From: Treponema denticola
Lineage (GTDB): Bacteria; Spirochaetota; Spirochaetia; Treponematales; Treponemataceae
Direction of reading: 5' to 3'
Assembly (NCBI RefSeq): GCF_024181405.1
Contig: NZ_CP051302.1
Location: forward strand, 682,001-746,000
DNA length: 64,000 nucleotides
Both the position numbers and the translations under genes were made by a program. This document shows positions 61,114-64,000 of this stretch, in pieces. The notes beneath the pieces were generated by a model. The model had not been told where the DNA came from. It did not search any database and saw only the letters and a program-made list of their open reading frames with translations. Numbering within the stretch: position 1 is the first letter of the stretch; every line of letters begins with the position of its first letter.

Positions 61114-62953
61114 AGATAGTTTAAATTCACGGCTTAGGTTATTTTCAATCTTCGTTTTTTTTATTTTGATAGCTTATACTTATAAACTGTTTTCAATGCA
61201 GATCATTCACGGAGATCAGTTTAAGCAAAAGTCCCAAAATATTTCAAAGCGGACAACCGTTATACCGGCTCAAAGAGGCGAGATATTTGATAGAGAAGCA
61301 AATACGCCGATGGTTTTAAACATCGACTCCTTCGCTGTCGATATTGTACCCGGAGAGATTCCTCGTCAGGAATTCGATACCGTAATAAACAGGTTAAGTT
61401 CAATCTTAAAAATTCCTGTTTCACAGATAGAAAAAAAATTGCCGGTAAGTGTTAGAAGAGATTTTAGATCGATACAAATCAAATCCAATGTCGATTATTC
61501 CACGGTTGTGCAAGTGGCAGAAAGCATCGATTCTCTTCCGGGGGTTTCATGGCACTCAAAACCTGTCAGAAACTATGTTGATACCCGCTCCTTTTCTCAC
61601 ATAATAGGGTATGTAGGCGATATAACTACGGACGAATTAACCCGCTTTTATAATAAGGGGTATACGTCAAACAGCATAATAGGCAAGGCCGGAATCGAAA
61701 AACAATATGACGAAATTTTACGCGGTACCGATGGGGTGGAATACCGGACTGTAGATGCCAAGGGCAGATACATAGAAAACACCACAGTTGTAACACCGCC
61801 TAAGATGGGAAATAACCTTGTTCTTACTATCGACAAGAGAATTCAAAAACTGGCAGAAGATGCTTTGGGACCCAGAATAGGAGCAGCCATCGTATTAAAA
61901 CCTACAACAGGCGAGGTACTGGCAATGGTTTCCTATCCTTTTTTTGATCAAAATATTTTCGGCAAGGAAATTTCAAGCTCTCTTGCAAAAGAATTGTTTG
62001 AAAATCCCAATAATCCTCTTTTGAACAGGGCGATAGGGGCTAATTATCCGCCTGCTTCTACTTTTAAAGTTATAATGAATACTGCCATTTTAAACGAAAA
62101 AGCCTTTCCGCCTGAAACAACGGTAACTTGTTTGGGAGAAATTGAATACGGAAACCGTGTATTCCGATGTCATATAAGAAAACCGGGGCACGGAAAGCTC
62201 GCCTTAAACGAGGCTCTGGCAAAATCATGTGACGTTTATTATTGGACGGTTTGCCGCGATTATTTGGGTATCGAAAAAATTGTAGACTATGCAAAACGTT
62301 TCGGCTTAGGTCAATCTACTGAGATAGATTTACCTAATGAAATTAATGGAGTGCTTCCATCGCCTAAATGGAAGGAGCGCCGCTACCATGAGAAATGGCT
62401 TAACGGAGATACAATGAATATGTCTATAGGTCAAGGATTTACTCTTGCTTCTCCGCTTCAGGTAGCAAACATGGCCTGTATGGTTATAAATAATGGAATA
62501 ATTTATAAGCCTCACCTTTTAAAAGAAATAAGGGATCCTTCAAGCGGAGAGGTTATAAAAACCGTTCAGCCTGAAATTCTTCACCAAGAGAATATTGGTC
62601 AAGAGATTTTTCAACAAGTCAGGCAGGCTATGAATCTTGTTACGATACAGGGAGAGGCCCGCTATCCTATGAAAAATCCCATGTTCCGTTTTGCAGGTAA
62701 AACGGGAACAGCTGAAGTCGGTTTACAGGATAGGTGGCATTCATGGATGGTAGCTTACGGTCCCTATGATGCTCCTCCTAAGGATATGGTTGTTGTCTGC
62801 ATCATTGTCGAGGCTGTAAACGAGTGGGAATGGTGGGCTCCTTATGCTGCAAATATCATATTACACGGGACACTTGCAAATCAGACCTATGATGAAACCA
62901 TAGACTATCTCGGCTTTAGGCATCTTCCTGCAGTTGTAAGGAGAAGCGAATGA
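61100..62953 (+). CDS. mrdA: Penicillin-binding protein 2
   Basis: 617 aa. A membrane helix (SIFVFFILIAYTYKLFSMQI), dimerisation domain (AQRGEIFDREANTPMVLN), then transpeptidase Ser320 in PPASTFKVIMN, SCDVYYW and KTGTAEVGLQ. It is the elongation transpeptidase of the Rod complex, partnered by RodA. GAGGAG precedes the ATG. Confidence 0.96.
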   Translation: MKNTEDSLNSRLRLFSIFVFFILIAYTYKLFSMQIIHGDQFKQKSQNISKRTTVIPAQRGEIFDREANTPMVLNIDSFAVDIVPGEIPRQEFDTVINRLSSILKIPVSQIEKKLPVSVRRDFRSIQIKSNVDYSTVVQVAESIDSLPGVSWHSKPVRNYVDTRSFSHIIGYVGDITTDELTRFYNKGYTSNSIIGKAGIEKQYDEILRGTDGVEYRTVDAKGRYIENTTVVTPPKMGNNLVLTIDKRIQKLAEDALGPRIGAAIVLKPTTGEVLAMVSYPFFDQNIFGKEISSSLAKELFENPNNPLLNRAIGANYPPASTFKVIMNTAILNEKAFPPETTVTCLGEIEYGNRVFRCHIRKPGHGKLALNEALAKSCDVYYWTVCRDYLGIEKIVDYAKRFGLGQSTEIDLPNEINGVLPSPKWKERRYHEKWLNGDTMNMSIGQGFTLASPLQVANMACMVINNGIIYKPHLLKEIRDPSSGEVIKTVQPEILHQENIGQEIFQQVRQAMNLVTIQGEARYPMKNPMFRFAGKTGTAEVGLQDRWHSWMVAYGPYDAPPKDMVVVCIIVEAVNEWEWWAPYAANIILHGTLANQTYDETIDYLGFRHLPAVVRRSE

Positions 62954-64000
62954 ACATACGCAAAATTACAAACTTTGATTATCTATTATTTTTGGCTGTT
63001 GTTCTTTTGTCTTTTATAGGAGTACTTTTTATTTATTCTTCAGGAATAAATTCTGCCGGAGAACTTGTTTCTAAAGAGTATGTTAAGCAGATTTTATGGG
63101 TTTGTACAGGTATCGTTTTACTCTTGATTTCCTGCATTTACGATTACAGGCGGATAAAAGACAGAACCTTTTTAATTTATTTGGTGGGAATGATTTTGTT
63201 GCTCTACACCGGTATTTTTGGAACTGTCAGGCATAATGCAAGGAGCTGGATAGGTTTAAAGAATCTGGGTATTCAGCCTTCGGAATTTATAAAGCTCATT
63301 TTTATTCTTTTTTTAGCCTATTATTTGGATAAATCACAAAATGAAGAACCTCGCAAACGCTTTATAAAGGCGATTGCGATAATGATTGTTCCTGTTGCCC
63401 TTATTTTAAAACAGCCTGACCTTGGAACGGCAAGCGTATATATTCCGATTTTTTTGATAATGTGTTTTATTGCCGGTATTCCGCTGCGCTTTATCCTCTA
63501 TGTCTTTTTTCTTGGTGTATTAACAATAGTGTTTACCCTTATGCCTCTTTGGGAGGAAATAATTTTAAAGACAAGTCATGTTATGACAAATATTTTAAAA
63601 AATTCTCAAGTTTCCATTATTATTCTATTTGCAATGGGTATTTCAACCGTCATTGCAATGATAGGTAATGTTTTACTAAAAAGAAGATATTATTATTGGA
63701 TAGCCTATGTTCTTTCGCTGATTACCGTAGCATTTGCAGGTTCTATAGTCGGGGTGAGGGCTTTAAAAGAATATCAGATGATGCGTTTAATTATTTTCTT
63801 GGATCCTGAGGTAGACCCCTTAAAACACGGCTGGAATATAATTCAGTCAATTACAGCTATCGGTTCAGGCGGATTCATGGGCCGCGGCTATCTTATGGGA
63901 ACTCAAAGTCATTACCGATACCTACCTGAACAAAGTACGGATTTTATTTTCAGTATTTTATCGGAAGAATGGGGCTTTTTAGGCGGCATTTTTATTTTTT
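62950..64000 (+). CDS. rodA: RodA/FtsW-type peptidoglycan glycosyltransferase (truncated by window end)
   Basis: 350 codons from the ATG at 62950 (ATGA overlap with mrdA) to the window edge, still open. SEDS family marks: RSWIGLKNLGIQPSEFIKL, LKQPDLGTASVYIPIF and IGSGGFMGRGYLMGTQSHYR, followed by LPEQSTDFIFSILSEEWGFL. Polymerises glycan strands for side-wall growth with PBP2. Confidence 0.94.
   Translation, partial: MNIRKITNFDYLLFLAVVLLSFIGVLFIYSSGINSAGELVSKEYVKQILWVCTGIVLLLISCIYDYRRIKDRTFLIYLVGMILLLYTGIFGTVRHNARSWIGLKNLGIQPSEFIKLIFILFLAYYLDKSQNEEPRKRFIKAIAIMIVPVALILKQPDLGTASVYIPIFLIMCFIAGIPLRFILYVFFLGVLTIVFTLMPLWEEIILKTSHVMTNILKNSQVSIIILFAMGISTVIAMIGNVLLKRRYYYWIAYVLSLITVAFAGSIVGVRALKEYQMMRLIIFLDPEVDPLKHGWNIIQSITAIGSGGFMGRGYLMGTQSHYRYLPEQSTDFIFSILSEEWGFLGGIFIF

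Noticed and set aside
1..64000. CRISPR array, prophage or insertion sequence
   Set aside because: No regularly spaced short repeats, cas genes, phage structural genes or transposase with terminal inverted repeats were seen. The Rpn gene is transposase-like only by family.

Overview
The window is a chromosomal segment of an AT-rich treponeme, most likely an oral species close to Treponema denticola. The grounds are the gene content and order: a periplasmic-flagella collar protein (FlbB), SpoVG and L25 next to a tRNA and TilS, HPr with HPr kinase, a DUF164 zinc-ribbon gene leading into rnpB, an mreBCD-mrdA-rodA block, and many spirochaete-type lipoproteins. The species call is inference from family recognition. 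No plasmid, prophage or CRISPR array is present, and no gene-free stretch exceeds 300 bases.

Left part (1-9.8 kb, all minus strand). One run reads hprK, ptsH (HPr), tldD and pmbA (cut by the window edge). A terminator separates it from the ribosome hibernation factor gene hpf. Behind hpf, in transcription order, lie recN, an unknown gene, an HD-domain gene, a cyclic-nucleotide-binding gene and a LysM/degenerate-LytM gene, all tightly coupled. A bacteriohemerythrin gene follows. From 9.8 to 11.5 kb is a small accessory patch with an Rpn/PD-(D/E)XK gene, a possible mobile-element remnant and an ASCH-domain gene.

Middle (11.6-35.8 kb). An unknown 489-aa gene leads into transketolase. A second tldD/pmbA pair is followed by an ABC half-exporter and a HerA-like ATPase. 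Next come signal peptidase I, a class B PBP with a PASTA domain and a Maf-like glycosyltransferase, with overlapping ends. A PilZ / HEAT-like / ComEC / IMPACT (YigZ) operon comes next. It ends beside an 81-bp direct repeat that leaves a second, orphan copy of the yigZ 3' end. Between the copies sits a lipoprotein gene, and beyond them a FecR / beta-barrel / small secreted protein operon. An AAA ATPase starts the next plus-strand run.

Right part (35.8-64 kb, nearly all plus strand). nrdR-nrdD comes first, and its NrdD shows no glycyl-radical motif. It is followed by hflK-hflC, flbB, an MBOAT acyltransferase with an SGNH partner, a convergent DUF2804 gene, ispE, spoVG, tRNA-Gln, rplY, tilS and an envelope pair (a calcium-loop repeat protein and a lipoprotein S1C protease). 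Then come dnaG-rpoD, the zinc-ribbon gene, rnpB and a TPR gene leading into mreB-mreC-mreD-mrdA-rodA (rodA cut by the right edge).

The points most worth a second look are the NrdD without a visible glycyl-radical domain, the yigZ repeat with its enclosed gene, a recurring promoter layout that puts the start codon at or next to the transcription start (four strong cases, one weaker), and the second TldD/PmbA pair next to an exporter.
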